In this document: positions 23,530 through 37,374 of the stretch, in pieces
How the letters are laid out: each line of letters starts with the position of its first letter
Position numbering within the stretch: position 1 is the stretch's first letter
Assembly: GCA_037951165.1 (NCBI GenBank)
Contig: JBBDHG010000028.1
Span: 7,621,001-7,685,000, forward strand
Reading direction: 5' to 3'
DNA: 64,000 bases
DNA from: Lophius americanus
Taxonomy: Eukaryota > Chordata > Actinopteri > Lophiiformes > Lophiidae
Position numbers and translations under genes: made by a program
Notes under the pieces: model-generated
What the model saw: only the letters and a program-made list of their open reading frames with translations
Database searches by the model: none
Told to the model about the DNA's origin: nothing

Positions 23530-24121
23530 CACCTATGGCCTATGATTATGTCCCCTACAGCAAGGGTATATCCTCAAAAAGTCCCCAATCCCTATCTTTG
23601 TATAAGCTTTTGGAGTTAAACTCCTCATTGTGTCAGAAATATACAAAATCAATCCAGTTAGTCCTCAAATTAAAGTCTACAGCTGTAGAAAGTTTTAAAA
23701 TGACCCATAGAAGTGTTTTTGAGAAATGTCTAGAAAATAGTATGTTTTGTAGAAAAGCTCCCTCTTCTGCAAGCAATTCCTTTAATTTAACTTTTACAGT
23801 AAAATATGATATATACATGATAGATCTTTTTCAGCGGATTCATATCCACCCAATTTGGGGTGATAGTTAAGAGGTTAAGAGTTTTTTCGATTAAAGTATG
23901 AGCAATTGAAGTAAAACACAACATATACAAGATACATTTCCTTGTATCGATTCATATGCCCCAAATTTTGACATAATCAGATAAGTAGTTGAGAAATAAT
24001 GGTGCAAAAACTTTTGGGGATGAAGCAGAAATCAGAATCAGAGGGTCAGAAATATACAATTGATCATTCCAAAAAACAATTCAGTTTTTTCTATCACTAA
24101 GATCTATCTCACTAAGACGTT
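23530..24121 (-). repeat. CTAG-family repeat, long composite copy
   Basis: Minus-strand copy beginning near the terminal hairpin (TGTCCCCTACAGCAAGGG, TATATCCTCAAAAAGTCCCC). Family modules then recur out of simple order: two 'gtaaaatatgatatatac' type blocks, two 'gattcatatgccccaaat' type blocks and two 'gtcagaaatatac' blocks. It looks like a duplication or a recombined pair of elements (590 bp). Confidence 0.75.
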
Positions 24122-25552
24122 GGACAGTGACAGTGTAATTTATTATTTTTTATTTTTTATTTTACTGAGACTTCAAAAGAAGGGGTAGGTGTTTTTTTTT
24201 TTTTATTACACAATTTAATGACCCTTTCTTCTCGCCTCTTTATTGTCGTTCCAGCTAGCATTTGTATCATTCTGGAGTCTCAATGCCTCAATGTTGTATT
24301 CACTCTGTTTTCCTATAGGTAAACCTTAAAATCTATAGGATAACACAGTCCCGGATTTATGTTAGAAACATTCTGATATGCCCGACTTTTCTGACTGCTG
24401 TCGTGGAGCATCCCAGTTGTCACAAATCTGTTCGGGATTTTTTTAATGAACAAGACCTGATGATTATCGCCTCCATTGCTGCCTCGGCCTCAATATAAAT
24501 TTTAAAAATCAAGCTACAATTGTGTTGTCAAGGAAAGCCAAACAGAAAACAGTTTGCCATCAAAATTTAAAAAAAAGTTATTTTTCTTACAGGCAGTTAT
24601 CAGAAGTAAATATTCTTCAATGTGGAGACTGGTGTGATATTACGAAAATCCTCAACGTTGGTATTTCTTTTGATGCAAGGGCACCGCAACAAGCTTTATG
24701 CATTTGATCATAATGACCTCATATACGATTGGCTTTTGAATAGGCATCTGAGTGTCCGAAATTGTATCGAATGGAAGAATTCTCTGAAAGGAGCCAGCTT
24801 GAAGTGTGTGAGTAGCTGTGATCAAACCCCTACAGGAGAGACATACTGGAAAAGCGTTCTATGCTCTTTTACCTCATTTACCCACTGAACTCCATCCACA
24901 TGCTTATTGTTTGTTACCTGTGAGCTCTTCTCAGTATAGCAGAATTTGTCCACCATTGACCGGCGTGGCCCTTGCTTGTGTTGCCGTTAGTGCCTCTGAC
25001 TGCCTGTCAGGTCAGCCACGAGCCCACAGAGAATCCCAAGCTAATTGTTTTATCTAAACCTTTTGTCTAAAGGGTCAGAAATTGAGTTTGCCTGTAGGGC
25101 AAGAAAGGGAATTATAAATCGAACACTATAGGGGAAGAAAAATTCAATTTGTGCACCGCCCCTGTCAGAAGTGCTTACTCGAGGTGTCCAGATTAAGGCA
25201 AAGAAGAAAGGCAGATAACGACATTACAGCCGGAACAAACACACTCCTGTGTAAGGGGCTAGAAACGTAGACTAATCTAATACATGACACAGAAATGTCC
25301 TCCAGGCAGAAACCCGTGTTAACACCAGCCACTTGATCGACAGCAAAGTCACAAAGCATTTTCTAATCTTTGCTATTTTGAGTGATTTCAATACAAACTG
25401 TGTCAGTGGGAATGCTTCTTAAATAAAACTACGAAATATCCAAGGTCATAGAAGCCAGTGCAACTAAAAAAAATGGATTCTGATTCTGTGTCTAAACAAT
25501 CTTATACATTATTTGTCTCATTTGTTTTGTACCTGTTGAATTTTGATAATCA
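24122..25552. other. Unrecognised sequence
   Basis: No gene recognised. Short low-complexity runs (TTATTTTTTATTTTTTATTTTA near 24140-24163; poly-T near 24192). Confidence 0.45.
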
Positions 25553-25612
25553 GATAGCCTGGGGGGAGTGATGCCACTCCCCCCAGGCTATCAGTAGTCA
25601 GTGATGACTACT
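25553..25612. repeat. Two adjacent perfect hairpins
   Basis: First hairpin: 18-bp perfect arms GATAGCCTGGGGGGAGTG (25553-25570) and their complement (25575-25592), loop ATGC. One base pair further is a second perfect hairpin: AGTAGTCA (25593-25600), loop GTGA, TGACTACT (25605-25612). I see no gene, so a transcription terminator or attenuator role is not supported. Confidence 0.9.
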
Positions 25613-25851
25613 TTCATAATTAATAAACCTTACAATTATTTTTCTAATTTATTGTTTAGTATACGAAATGTCAAACTAAACCATTTGTCTCACTTGCCCC
25701 TGAAACAACTGAATTTTCAGTGATATAAAAATCACCCAAATTCAAATGTGACTATAAGGGGAAAACAAGCAAATTGAAGAACCCAATTGTGATCTTAAGG
25801 GCCCCTGTGGGTGGATCGAAAAATCAAAAAATTGTGTCAAAAAATTGATAA

Positions 25852-25852
25852 G

Positions 25853-25880
<28 letters not shown>
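25852..25880 (+). repeat. TA dinucleotide microsatellite
   Basis: About 14 TA units next to the 3' tail of the L2-like LINE. Confidence 0.95.
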
Positions 25881-25884
<4 letters not shown>

Positions 25885-27720
25885 ATAAAATAATAATAAT
25901 ACATTTAATTTATAACGCACTTTACATTTGGATCAAATCTCCAAGTGCTACAAGGTAAAAGCAGATCAATAAAGCATCAATAAAAATATAATAATAATTA
26001 TATAAAAATATGACCAAAAAGCAGCAATGTCAATTTAAAGTTTTAGGTTCTGCTAAAAAGGAAAGTTTTAAGTCATTTTTAAAAAGTCTCAGTCATCTGT
26101 GGATCCCTCAGATGGTTAGGGAGGGCATTCCACAGAAGAGGGGCAGCAGAACAGAAGGCCCGATCACCCATGGTGCTGAACTTAGGCCCGGGGGAGGAGG
26201 GGGCCGTATGAGTGAGTGAGGTTAGTGGGGTGAGTAGTTCTTTTAGGTAGGGAGGTGCATTGCAATGGATGCACTGGTGAGTGAGGAGAGAGATCTTAAA
26301 ATCAATCCTTTTGTAGATGAGAACCCAATGAAGGGAATGAAGAAGAGTTTGATGTGTTCGTGTTTACACACTCATCAGGATCCTTGCAGCACTGTTTTGA
26401 ACATACAGTAGTCATTGAAGACTTTTATCAGGGATCCCGATGAGAAGTGAGTTACAGTAATCCAGTCGGGAGGAGACAAACGCGTGGACCAACTTTTCAG
26501 CATCACTCAAGGTAACAGAAGAATGGAGTTTGGAAATATTTCTGAGATGTGAAAGGAGATCTTGCAGATGTGTTTGATGTGGGATTCAAAAGTGGGTTGA
26601 GGGTCAAATCTTAGACCGAGGTTGGTGACTGATGAAGAGAGGGGAATGTTGTGACGAGAGAAAGTAATACTGGTTATGGAGGAAGACTGGGTCTGATGTG
26701 GGGTGGCAATTAAAATTGATTCGGTTTTGGAGCTGTTCAACTGGACAAAGTTGTTTTTCATCCACACCTTTATTTCCTCCAGAAAAGCGCGGAGAGTTAA
26801 CAGGGGAGATGATGATGACCATGAGGATGGAGAAGCTGCGGAGGAACATGTGTCAGTTTTTATGTAGATTTGCGTGTCATTGGCATAGCAATGAAATCAG
26901 AGTCCATATCGACTGATGACATGGCCAAGGGGGAGCATGTACAGTATGAAGAGAATGGGGCCAAGGACTGATCTTTGGGGGACCCCAAAAGTGACAGTGT
27001 GTTCTGTCGGTGAAGTAGGATTGAAACCAGTTTAGGGCGGTGGCAGTGAGTCCAATGGTGTTATGTAGGCGGTGTAGGAGTATTCCATGGTCAACAGTGT
27101 CGAAGGCAGCAGACAACTCAAGGAGAATTAGGAGGGAAGGTGAACCAGCATCTGCTGCCATCCGTAGGTCATTTGTGACTCTAAGCAGAGCCGTTTCTGT
27201 GCTGTGGGCGGAGAGGAAACCAGACTGAAAGGTTTCAAAGAGGTTGTTGTATTTGAGGTGGTCCTGGAGGTGGTCAGCAACTACTTTTTGTAAGTACTTT
27301 GGAGAGGAATGGGAGTTTGGAAATGGGACTGTAATTTGCAAAAACCTCTGGATCAAGAGTGTTTTTTTTGAGGACTGGTCTGATTATGGTGGTTTTAGGG
27401 CAGATGGAACAAAGCCAACCAGGGGGAATTGGTTTATTACAGTAGTGATCAGGGGACTGATGTAAGATATTTTAGTTTTCATTAGGGCTGTAGGAAAGGG
27501 GTCGAGGGCACAGGTGGAGGGTTTCATTGTCCTGATGATAACCTCAATCTGATTTCTGGGAAGCACTTTAGAGGCTGGGAGATCTCAAACCGTGAGTAAG
27601 CAGACTGAATAAGTAGAGTGGAAGAACCAGAAAGGACAGAACAGATTGAGTCCATTTTCGATTTGAAGAAAGCCATGAAATTATTACAGTGCTCTTCAGT
27701 CATTACTGTAAGTGGGGGAC
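25885..27720 (-). mobile_element. L2-clade LINE, inactive reverse transcriptase
   Basis: Non-LTR retrotransposon that would move by target-primed reverse transcription. On the minus strand, in order: MKPSTCALDPFPTALMK (27384-27566), the RT core with YLQKVVADHLQDHL, FQSGF.SAHSTETALLRVTN and LSAAFDTVDH (26877-27356), then the catalytic box reading YAND instead of YADD (26876-26887), WMKNNFVQLNSSKTE (about 26700-26770), and a C-terminal VSSRLDYCNSLL-like block (about 26430-26490), then an LWNALP-like block near 26110. The 3' end carries an AAGTGCGTTATAAATTAAAT-type tail and (TTA)n. Frameshifts and the Asp-to-Asn change in the catalytic pair make it inactive. The endonuclease domain is absent (5' truncated). 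Confidence 0.9.
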
Positions 27721-27737
27721 TTTTTGGTTTAAGAAGA

Positions 27738-27740
<3 letters not shown>

Positions 27741-27796
<56 letters not shown>
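27741..27796 (+). repeat. AT dinucleotide microsatellite, 28 units
   Basis: Uninterrupted (AT)28, just upstream (on the minus strand) of the L2 remnant. Confidence 0.98.
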
Positions 27797-29477
<1,681 letters not shown>

Positions 29478-30390
29478 GACTTTGTTTGAAATGTTAAATC
29501 AGTCATATCCACACACTCTGTGAGATGTCAGTTTGTCTGTAAACCATTCTTCTGTAGCTTCAGCCAAAGGTCTGGGTGTGGTACAATAAAGGTATACCAG
29601 CAGATATATGACATGCTGGTCACTTGCCCCATAACGTGGATGCATAAAATATTGAATAAACTGAAATATTATGATGAATGTCTCCATGAGTAAAATCAGT
29701 TTTCACTAAATATTTGCTTAAGTGAAAGGATGATGCATTAGAAGTACTTAAATAATGAAGGATCACTGACATTTTGGGAACTATTAGTAATGATAGAACC
29801 AAAATATTGTTGAGAAGAACATCCATATTTCATTAATCGCTATCCTGTGAAGGGTTGCAGTGGGTCTGGAGCCTATTCCAGCTGTACATCCTGGACAATT
29901 AAATTGACGTTACTTGTTCCTTTACTTATCGAAAAATAATTCCTCTGCACATCAGAGGTCTTTGGGTCATTTGCTAATTTAATATCTTTCCATAAATTAC
30001 AAAACTTTTGGCCTAGTATGTTTTAAAAAAGTAAAAATGAAAAAAAATCTGAATTATAAAACTATTTCATGATTACATTCTGTATTTCATGGGAAATTTC
30101 AATTAGTTTAGCTAACCCTTTTGGTTTTTGTCAAACTTTTTGACTGTTATTAGATATTTTGGGGTTTAGTAAAGATAAGTTACACGTCACATGCTTTAAT
30201 ATCCAAAAAAATAATTATCTTACCTACCTATGAAATAGTACTTTCTCAATAGCCATGATTAATATCTCCTCCTCAGTGGTCCCAGTTACTCTTTATTTTT
30301 AAAATGCTGCCTCTGGGTCATATTATAAACTGGTTCAGTCACTTTTTCAGTGCTCAACCAAACAGTTGAGCAGGACATTAAAGCAGCACC
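29478..30390. other. Mostly unrecognised, with a short teleost repeat fragment
   Basis: Only 29826-29905 is recognised: 'cgctatcctgtgaagggttg', 'cagtgggtctggagcctatt', 'ccagctgtacatcctgg', which is the 5' part of the abundant teleost repeat. The rest is AT-rich with no motif. Confidence 0.5.
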
Positions 30391-30620
30391 TTTCCAGGCT
30401 GCTCAACCACTCAAACACTTTTATACAATACAAATACAGAGTAGAGAGGTTATCATGCACGGCGCCACCTGCTCATCAGGAACAAACAAACACTCACACT
30501 ATCATAAAGCCATCCGAAGCACCTTAGGGCTCAATATCTTTCTGAAAGTCAATTTAACATGTCTAACCATCAAACCACCAAACTTCTATCAGTGAACAAC
30601 TGATCTGCCTCTTGAGCTAC
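30391..30620 (+). repeat. Teleost interspersed repeat, 'cacctgctcatcagg' type
   Basis: Contains 'ggcgccacctgctcatcagg', 'aaacactcacactatcat' and 'gggctcaatatctttctg'. The same word order, better preserved, is at 47.4-47.7 kb. It resembles fish repeats that end in a 'cttgctcaaggacac' word. Class uncertain. Confidence 0.6.
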
Positions 30621-30850
30621 AACTTCCAGTCATCCCAGCAATTAAGGGTAAACAATTCTCCTACATTGCCCTTGTTTGAAATGTGGGACGAGAACATGCA
30701 ACCTCAATACCATGTCCTCAGGTGGATTTGAAGTCTCCTCCTTGTGAGGCACTAATGATAACCATTATTTCATGATGGGAACATTAATTAATGATTCATC
30801 CATGCTCTGTAAATGTTTATCCTGCTGAGGATTGTAGGGACCCTCAAGTC
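30621..30850 (+). repeat. Two scraps of the abundant teleost repeat
   Basis: 30640-30760 holds the 'gggacgagaacatgcaacct' to 'ccttgtgaggcactaatg' 3' part. 30795-30850 holds a 5' start, 'catgctctgtaaatgtttat' then 'cctgctgaggattgtaggg'. Both are strongly diverged. Confidence 0.45.
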
Positions 30851-32815
30851 TGGTATGGTGCCCTCCTCCTCTCACTCTTTCACTCCCCCCTCTGGTGCAC
30901 ACACCATCTTTATCTTACTGCCTCCTCAGATACTTGTTGAAATAAGGTTTTTAAAGACCTCCTGAGTCTTGAGTTTTGCTGACATTGAACAATAGATGGG
31001 GCACCACCTGCATTATATGCCACTGACCATTCTCACCGACAGAAAATTTAAAGTTACCAATTTACCTTTATTGAATTTTTTGGAATGATGCCCAGGGAAA
31101 ACATCCAGCTCAACTCTAAGAGGTCAACGTTGAAGGACAAGGATGGCTAACATGAAATACAATCATCATTAATTGATAATAACTTTCCAACTACTCTCAT
31201 TGAAATTCCAAGCAAATCATCTTAAAATATCAGTAGCTGGGCAGTTTCCTTTCGTCAACACTGTCTGCTCCAGAAAGCTCAACTCAGAACGTTACCTAGA
31301 CTCATTTTAGAGATATAGACATTTTACCGTGATGATATCAGACTTCAGCATTTTACCTTCATTTTCAGATAATTTCTTTAAAGAACCATTTATCCTCACA
31401 GGAAAACTGCACTATTTGTTTGGAAGTTGTTTCCTACGGTCATTCTCTGAACCTGTTCTTGCTTCTCTTTCAAAAGCTTTCCCTTTCTTCAATAAGTGTG
31501 TCTATCATATAGACACAGAGGCAAACAATGCAGTTCACGACTAAAACCTAAGCAACACAAGTGTTTGTTTTAAGAGGTCCTCTGTTTGTGAAGAGAACCC
31601 GGGGTCACGGATCAATATCTGAACATGATGGAAAGATGCTTACACCTGTCAACACGGACTGTCAACTCCTGTCAACACGGAGAAGAGATATGCTGACAAA
31701 GAAGGAATTCCTTTTAACCGAACTACTTAAGGGAAATCAAACTCTGGAGAAGTCAATGCGGTCCAATGTACGCGTGAAAAATGAATTTTAACAGAGAGGA
31801 GTTGTGAAATGTGTCCAGAGGAGCGTTTTTTTACATTAGAGTTTGAGCCCCTCTTGCCTCATCCTATTCGAACACCCCTCTAGAGTTTGAATAGGATATT
31901 TTGTGGATATGCCACATTTCTCATCCATGACTTTTGACCGGCAGAATATTTGGCTACAACCCTTTACAACTGCATAACCAACTGACTGCACATAACTGAC
32001 TGAACTCACTTCACTTCTACTGTGGGTGTCCGCTTTCAAACTGAGCAACGTCGCACCCTATTTTTAAACGTTATCATATTCTGGAAATAGATCACCGAAA
32101 TGCGTCTCTTAAAACATCAGCCAGTGCACTGTAAAGCCAAATATTCAAAGTAAGTAAATAGATTAAGCAGTAGAAAACTTAATTCAAAATACATTTTTCA
32201 CCCACTTAAATCTTTTTAAGTTTGTTTTACTAAGTTTGTTTTAAAGACATTTTACTTCCTTTTTGTGTTAATTTAATTAATAATTTTTGATTAACTTGAA
32301 CAATAATGTGCATTGCGGGGTTCTTTTTTAAAATCTTCAAAAACTCCGAAACACTGGCATAGTCGTGGTATGTTTTTATTATGCCGGCCTCCCAAAATTC
32401 AAACAGTGAAAATATTTAAATCAGTCGAAAAATTTATGCAAAACAGGTTTAAGGAAAAATACTATATACCAAGAGAATCACATACCATCCCTGAATGGAG
32501 TCCTTCAATAACTCCCCAAAATTCCAGGCAGTGGAAATAATACAATCAGAATAACCATCTAAACAGTCAATTACCTTCTCAGTAACCAAATCAAGACGGA
32601 CCATACCAAAGCCAAGATGGCCCCCTTTAAACCAACAACCCCTACCCCTTGGGCGTTTCCCTTACATCAGAAAACAATATTAGTTTATTTATCACCAATT
32701 AACACATTTTCAGCTCTTTAAGCTTTAGTATAATTTACATAACAATTTTTCACCTCTGTCCACACTTTTTCACCCAACCAAACTAAGTTAATTCTCCATT
32801 AAATTAAAAAACATG
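30851..32815. other. Unrecognised sequence
   Basis: No gene recognised. A CTGTCAACACGG word is directly repeated (31647-31680). Frames at 31561-31791 (plus) and 31836-32048 (minus) show no motif. Confidence 0.4.
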
Positions 32816-33560
32816 ATTACGCTGGTCACATGACTCTGCAGATGCGCGAAAGTACCCTACTTAACAGTGTAAATAGTTACACCCCTGCTTGCGTGTCAAA
32901 CTTATCAGTGGACGACAGCAGGGTGAACGTGTAGCATTTCAACCACTGTTGAGTGAACCAACAAGTGTGTAAATGTATGCTTATAAAGAAAGCAGAACAA
33001 CCAAGTGTGCACCCATGGTCACGCTACTTAGATGATTGGGAAGAGAAATATTGGCATAAGTTTTTATTACTCGGCAAACACGGGAGGGAGTGAAACAATG
33101 TGCGTGTGTGGGCGCTGTCGCCCATATTCCATCGCGAACCAGCGTTGTGTGTGTGTGTGTGTAAGCCGTTGCCCACAGTCAGTGGAGCACCGGCTGTGTG
33201 TGTGGATGTGTGTGTGGATGTGCTGTTGCTTGCAGTTGAGTTAGGAAATTCACACAAATGTTTGAATTATTAGAACTAAGTTACTGTACATGTTAAATTA
33301 ACGCTATGCCAAGGAAAATAGTTAGAAATGTGGTTGTAGAAACATAATGCAAAACAAAAGTTTGCGTTTAAGCGAGTATGAAAAAGCTCTCTGAATTCTG
33401 CGTCTGGGGAAATACCTTGATAGCTTACTGTTTGATAGTTTGCTTTAGCCCTATGACTTATTTCTGTCCATGATAACAGCTCACAGGTGGCTAAAAACAA
33501 GTAGCTAGCTGAGCTAACCGGATAATGACGTCAACTAACCAATTACCAAATCATCCGTTT
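32816..33560. other. Locally CpG-richer segment with TG runs
   Basis: More CpG than its flanks ('gcagatgcgcgaaagtaccc', 'ggcgctgtcgcccatattcc', 'atcgcgaaccagcgttgtg'), with a (TG)9-10 run (33145-33164) and a repeated TGTGTGTGGA decamer (33196-33220). It lies about 1.1-1.8 kb upstream of the zinc-finger-family pseudogene on the same strand, and could be that copy's old 5' exon or promoter. This is inference from position only. Confidence 0.25.
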
Positions 33561-34620
33561 TTTACTTGCTCCTGTTGCTACGTGCTTGCTGGGGGAATCG
33601 TGAGTCTTTATAAAGAAAATTTCTGTTATAGCTTGGTGCTATATAAAAAAAAAAAATTGACTTTCTCTCACCGAGTACAGCGCGAGACTTAGACAAAGTA
33701 AACTTAAGATGCTGAACATCATTTAGAACCAGAGCGATATTGCAAAGTAAATAACTTAATATTTGACCAAAAATATGGAATTAAGACAACACCCTCTTTT
33801 ATGCAACATGCCATTAAATTGATTTGTTACGTTAGCATGGGTTCTGACAGAATATGGGTTTATATAGTTTACATCTGTTGTACAAAGGCAAAACTAACTT
33901 ACTCCCCAAAGAGTATACCAGGTCAAATGACTTAAAGTGCTTTGTCTTTTGAGGAAATAATTCTTCAGAAAACATTTATGATGATACTAATACCAATAAA
34001 TTACTGCCTGATACTGTTTCTAGATTAACTTTATGCATTTTATACTTGTCTGCAATATTTACCTTAAAGAATAACTCCAAAAATGTTATTACTTGTTTAC
34101 TTGCGGTAAAAAATGAAGTAAAAAAATCATTCTTTCTGTTCAATCTAAATATGGAATCCAATAATAACAATAACTACCATTATCCTACTTATTAATTAAC
34201 CTATGTATCGATTTTATAGTACATAACACTATAGTTGTGTTCAGTAACATCATATAGTGTTTCCAAAAATGAGTTCAAAGTTCCATTCAAGATTTGTCTT
34301 AAAAAATTGTAAAAGTACATAGAATTACATAAAATTTTATATTTCTAGAGGGTCTTAAAAATTCATGGGAAGACATATATTGCAATTTTGAAAAGGTGTT
34401 AGCTGTACAAATGTTGATGCTTTTGTAATATGATAGCAAGGACTTTCTCAATTGTAACTATAAGGATTCTGATTTGAAGCTTTTTCAAAGGTTTTAACTT
34501 TCTTAGTTTTTTTTTCTTTTGCCTTTTAGGTGGCTGTGTCCTGTATGATTTGACAGTGTACGAGTTTCCAGAGTTAGCCCATTTCAAACCCACTATAATG
34601 ATTGTATGTGTACATTTTAG
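33561..34620. other. AT-rich sequence, possibly old intron
   Basis: No motif of its own. The right edge ends in TATGTGTACATTTTAG, a splice-acceptor-like sequence directly before the pseudogene's readable exon, so it may be a fossil intron. Confidence 0.3.
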
Positions 34621-36490
34621 ACACTAAAGGAAACGACAACTCAATTGTCAAGATATCATTCTGCACAACTTAGCAGTAGTGCACAGCAGAATCAGGGGAC
34701 TTTCTTATTCAAATGCCCTTGGTGCACACTTCAGCAACATCTGTCTGAATCTGGTCCCTTCTCTCATCTCACACAGCATTTAAAAAATCATGATACGGTG
34801 GTTTGTCCCTACAAAGATTTAAACTATGACACACATTTGTACTCTTCATTCAATTCCCATAAAAGTAGGGCAAATCAAGCAAGTCTTTCGCCCGACATTC
34901 ATAGTTACATTATCAATGATGTTCCCCAGAATCCCCAAGCCAGTTTTTCTGAGGCCATTAGTGTTTTGGATGAAAAATTCCCTGGCCGGAGCACAGAAGT
35001 GGGGGATGATGACCAGTGTAACACTGACAGTCTAAAAAATTAAAATCAAAATGTATCTATCTTCCTTATTCATTAAGATGCAGGTCATCCCCCCTGTCCA
35101 AACACAGCTACACAGGAAATAGTAGACCACATGAATCACATTTTCACCTTATCTCAGCCATTGATAAAGGAGGCAGTTAGTGATATATTGCAGAGAGATT
35201 GTCACAATATTTAACAGTCTACACTAGAGGAAATTGTTTCTGCTTTCTTGGACTCCAATGTTCTATTTACTGCTACCTCTAAAGGTGGGGAGTTTTCCTC
35301 ATTCAAGCGCAGGGAGACCTTTATTGAAGGCAACTATCCATGTGTAATGCCTATAGAATATCAGTTTGAGCAACCTGGCTTTACCATAATGTATGTTCCC
35401 ATCCTGCAAATGATTCAGGAGTTGTTCAAAAACACAGATATTCTCAACAATATTACGGAATCAAATATGGAGACTAGTCAATATGTGGCACATTGTAATT
35501 GCTCTTATTTCCTTGATAATGAGCTGCTATCATCTCTTTCTCATAATTGCCATTTTAGCAGCATAATGGCAGCTGCATCCATACCACAACCCATGATACT
35601 TTGAGTTATAGAGCCAACCGCGTTAGGTAATGAAACTCAATTCACGACCAGCCTCTGTTGAGGTACTGCTTAATATACTAAAAGAGCAGTTGGATCTAGA
35701 CCCTGACTTCAGCGTGGAATATAAAGATCCAGACTTCTACCGAAAACTTACTTCACTTGTTGACATTGGACAGTTGCCTCAAAAAGCTTTTGTGCATATC
35801 TCATTTGCACCAGATTCAGACTGTGCTGAATCTACTGATACACTTCCAAATGTGTCATCTCCGGAAAGTCTCAGGAGATGGCCTCTTGGTCCTTTTCCAG
35901 CTCCTACACTTCCCTTTGATGTTGATCTAAAACTTAGAAAAGGCCATTCTGAAATTGAAAAAAAACCTAACACGTTAAGCTGGCAACAGACCACAAATAT
36001 AACATTTTAGAAAAGATGGCGTCTAGTATATATGGCTTAAAAGCTTAACCAAGTGATAAAGCGATAGAAATGGCAGCCGAAGCTCTTGTGACCAAACATC
36101 CTTGCTTGAAGGAAACATGATCAGTGACTGGCTGGAATGGGTGGAAGCACAGCATCAAATTTAAGATGGGAAATTACAAGAACAAGATTAGATGGGATGG
36201 ATGTCAGGTGGTCTCTGTAAATGCTGGAAAAAGAAGTAGAGGCAATCCAGATGGTGAAACGTCACATTCTAACATTATAAGACCAAAACGAGCAGAGGTC
36301 AACTTTCTACCCAACATTCCACAAGAAGAGGATCCCTCAAGTCTTGAGCAGTTGAGTTAAACAATTGTTGAAGAAGTCAACAAGACTGAGAAGGACGTAT
36401 CCCTCTTCAGAGAAATGATGCAGACCGCATTTGCCCTGCGGTGACAGACCATAGTGAAGACCTGCCCACCAGTAGAGGAGCTCATGGACC
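34621..36490 (+). pseudogene. Pseudogene of the multi-copy fish C2H2/'SAMD3-like' family
   Basis: A readable but broken protein. First is a zinc-finger pair (FKCPWC then HLTQHLKNH; the second finger has lost a Cys and a His; 34700-34870). Next comes a block ending DHMNHIFTLSQPLIKEAV (35090-35170), then a block with PCVMPIEY and YVPILQMIQELFKNTDIL (35248-35604). A PB1-like segment follows (ASVEVLLNILKEQLDLD, DIGQLPQKAFVHIS; 35630-35810), then TKHPCL, WNGWKHSIKFKMGNYKNKI, NAGKRSRGNPDG and PKRAEVNFLPNIP (36090-36340), ending in FREMMQTAFALR (36395-36440). This order matches a family I know from fish gene catalogues under the name SAMD3-like; its function is unknown. In-frame stops occur near 35041, 35214, 35602 and 36118, with frame changes near 35610 and 36060. 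It is a dead copy, in opposite orientation to the 15-16 kb copy and of a different subfamily. Confidence 0.75.
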
Positions 36491-37136
36491 TCTGGATTTG
36501 GAATACCCTTTCTCATTTGTTGATAAAATATGATATGTTCTGTGTAGTTGTGATATGTAAAGTGATAGTTGTGGTACTTGCTCATAGTGGCTGTTTGCTG
36601 CTTTATAGAGTGTAATAGCTCCTCCAGGATTAACCCTTTGCTTGACTTTAAGTTCCTTCGCTGTGGTGAGAATGAGAGCTTCATACAGAATGTTCTTCTC
36701 CAAAATAAAGTCAATCTGGATCAGCAGACAACACCGTTTTGAGCTGAAAAAGGTTTTAAAAATTATAAGTTCAACATGTTTGCTTGGAGTTCATTATGCA
36801 CGCCCTTTTGTTTCCAAACTGGAACTGCTTTATCTCTATCACAGTGAAACAGCTATCCTCGTGTTTGTTTCTAAATGTGGCCGGTGAAGCTGTGGAGTCA
36901 GAAAGCATGGGAGATGAAAAGGGTGAATCATAGATCCCAAAAAACATGTTGTGCATACAAAATCAAAATATACTTGTCAGCAAAAACTGGTTTTATTTGT
37001 TAGATCCACTTCAGAGAACCTCCATTAATTCTTAAGTGACTAATTTACATTGTTGTATTGTCTCTCCGCTCTGTTTTTAAATGTGGGTATTTGCAGCATT
37101 CCATCAGATTACAAACCTTGCCTTCTGTCTTATTTA
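36491..37136. other. Unrecognised sequence after the pseudogene
   Basis: The family's C-terminal region was not found here. The minus-strand frame at 36337-36714 overlaps the pseudogene's end antisense and has no motif. Confidence 0.4.
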
Positions 37137-37374
37137 GAAGAAGAAAGAATTCTTTATTAGTCACACAGTACAACATAGTGAAATTACTTCTCTGCATTTG
37201 ACCCATCCCTGAGGGAGCAGTGGGCAGCCCCTCGTGGAGCGCCCGGGGAGCTAAGGATTCAGGGTCTTGCTCAAGGACCCTACGACAAGTAGACCCTGGT
37301 GGGATTCGAACCGGCTACCTTCCGATCTTCAGATTGGGAGACGGCCGCTCTACCCACTGAGCCACAGCCGCCCC
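37137..37374 (-). repeat. tRNA-derived SINE, full-length copy
   Basis: Same SINE as at 14.9-15.1 kb. On the minus strand: GGGGCGGCTGTGGCTCAGTG, box A TGGCTCAGTGGGTAGAGC, box B GGTTCGAATCC, body 'ctgcccactgctccctcagg' and tail ACTAATAAAGAATTC with CTT units. Few differences from the other copy, so the family was active fairly recently. Minus-strand frames through it read SVGRAAVSQSEDRKVAGSNP, a typical SINE tRNA-head translation, not a gene. Confidence 0.9.

Noticed and set aside
25553..25592. Rho-independent terminator
   Set aside because: Strong GC stem, but no T-run follows, no gene precedes it, and the genome is vertebrate.
33024..33257. Thr/His-rich minus frame
   Set aside because: Created by TG repeats on the plus strand.
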